Both the position numbers and the translations under genes were made by a program. Shown one piece after another: positions 63,742 to 64,000 of a stretch of DNA of 64,000 bases. The first letter of the stretch is position 1. Every line of letters starts with the position of its first letter. Location of the stretch: assembly GCA_938009275.1 (NCBI GenBank), contig CALLHY010000030.1, positions 11,817 to 75,816 on the forward strand, given 5' to 3'. Under the pieces are notes generated by a model. It had not been told where the DNA came from. It did no database searches and saw nothing but the letters and a program-made list of their open reading frames with translations. The stretch is from an uncultured bacterium (GTDB lineage Bacteria > Cloacimonadota > Cloacimonadia > Cloacimonadales > Cloacimonadaceae).

Positions 63742-64000
63742 TTTGCTGATCAGTAAGAAATGTATAAGGAGAACGATTCGGCATTCACAGTAGCTGTATA
63801 CTTGTCAGTACTGTCTTAGACATATAAGTTGTCTGTATCCGTTTCATTGTTCAACTGCATCCTGATGTTTGCATTAAGAAAAGCTTCAAGATGAAGCTTC
63901 TACCATACCCGTCAGGATGGCGTGTCCACGACTTATCAGTACGATTAGCATGGTGGATAAGTATGGCTAAGATTTGAGCCATTTCTGATTGGATTAGCTT
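63742..64000. other. Intergenic right edge
   Basis: Apart from the palindrome at 63881-63900 I see no gene or RNA in these 259 bp. Confidence 0.5.
63881..63900. repeat. Short palindrome family B, copy 2
   Basis: AAGCTTCAAGATGAAGCTTC, one base different from 10595-10614. Its presence indicates that the sequence beyond 63741 is again ordinary intergenic chromosome. Confidence 0.65.

Overview
The window looks like a chromosomal segment of a Gram-negative bacterium of the Fibrobacterota-Chlorobiota-Bacteroidota group, most probably a Cloacimonadota (Candidatus Cloacimonas-like) organism. The grounds are two giant C25 (gingipain-type) peptidases ending in the 'NYPNPFNP' C-terminal secretion/sorting domain, a pgsBCW poly-gamma-glutamate cluster linked to an outer-membrane barrel protein, a TolC-type efflux operon, and moderate-to-low GC. 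The taxonomic call is inference; no rRNA or tRNA gene was seen.

Left part (1-29298), ordinary chromosome: a TatD-type hydrolase cut by the window edge; a Na/phosphate symporter; two paralogous secreted C25 peptidases; a seven-gene run pgsB-pgsC-pgsW-signal-peptide protein-outer-membrane barrel-acidic protein-gpsA; a minus-strand run fusA-STAS-(response regulator/HATPase)-prmC-murA; a minus-strand four-gene MacAB-TolC-type efflux operon; and argF. Intergenic spaces hold dispersed palindromes (one a perfect 31-bp inverted repeat) and a pyrimidine-rich minisatellite.

Middle part (29299-60369), a 31-kb transposon that I can delimit from sequence: 24-bp imperfect terminal inverted repeats (19 of 24 identical), sub-terminal copies of the same motif with about 21-bp spacing, and a 5-bp direct repeat CCGTT immediately outside both ends. 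It has a Mu/Tn7-like core: divergent S24-type repressor, detached helix-turn-helix protein, DDE transposase and MuB/TnsC-like ATPase. The cargo is a long co-directional series of apparent anti-phage or genome-maintenance genes: an AAA ATPase, three putative PD-(D/E)XK nucleases, a zinc-protease-like protein, a Sel1-repeat protein, a PHP/DnaE-derived protein without polymerase aspartates, an SF1 helicase with a Vsr-like nuclease coupled to a type III-like Mod/Res pair, a SIR2-like protein, and a 1592-residue protein that combines an MrfA-type DUF1998 helicase with an MrfB-like DEDDh exonuclease.

Right part (60370-64000), just outside the transposon: a tight three-gene operon of a membrane-anchored protein, a SEFIR/TIR-like effector and a DUF3800-like (RNase H-fold) protein, a plausible additional immunity system. 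The strongest candidates for undescribed biology are the transposon as a defence carrier, the helicase-exonuclease fusion, the PHP/DnaE relic within a multi-nuclease operon, and the SEFIR operon.
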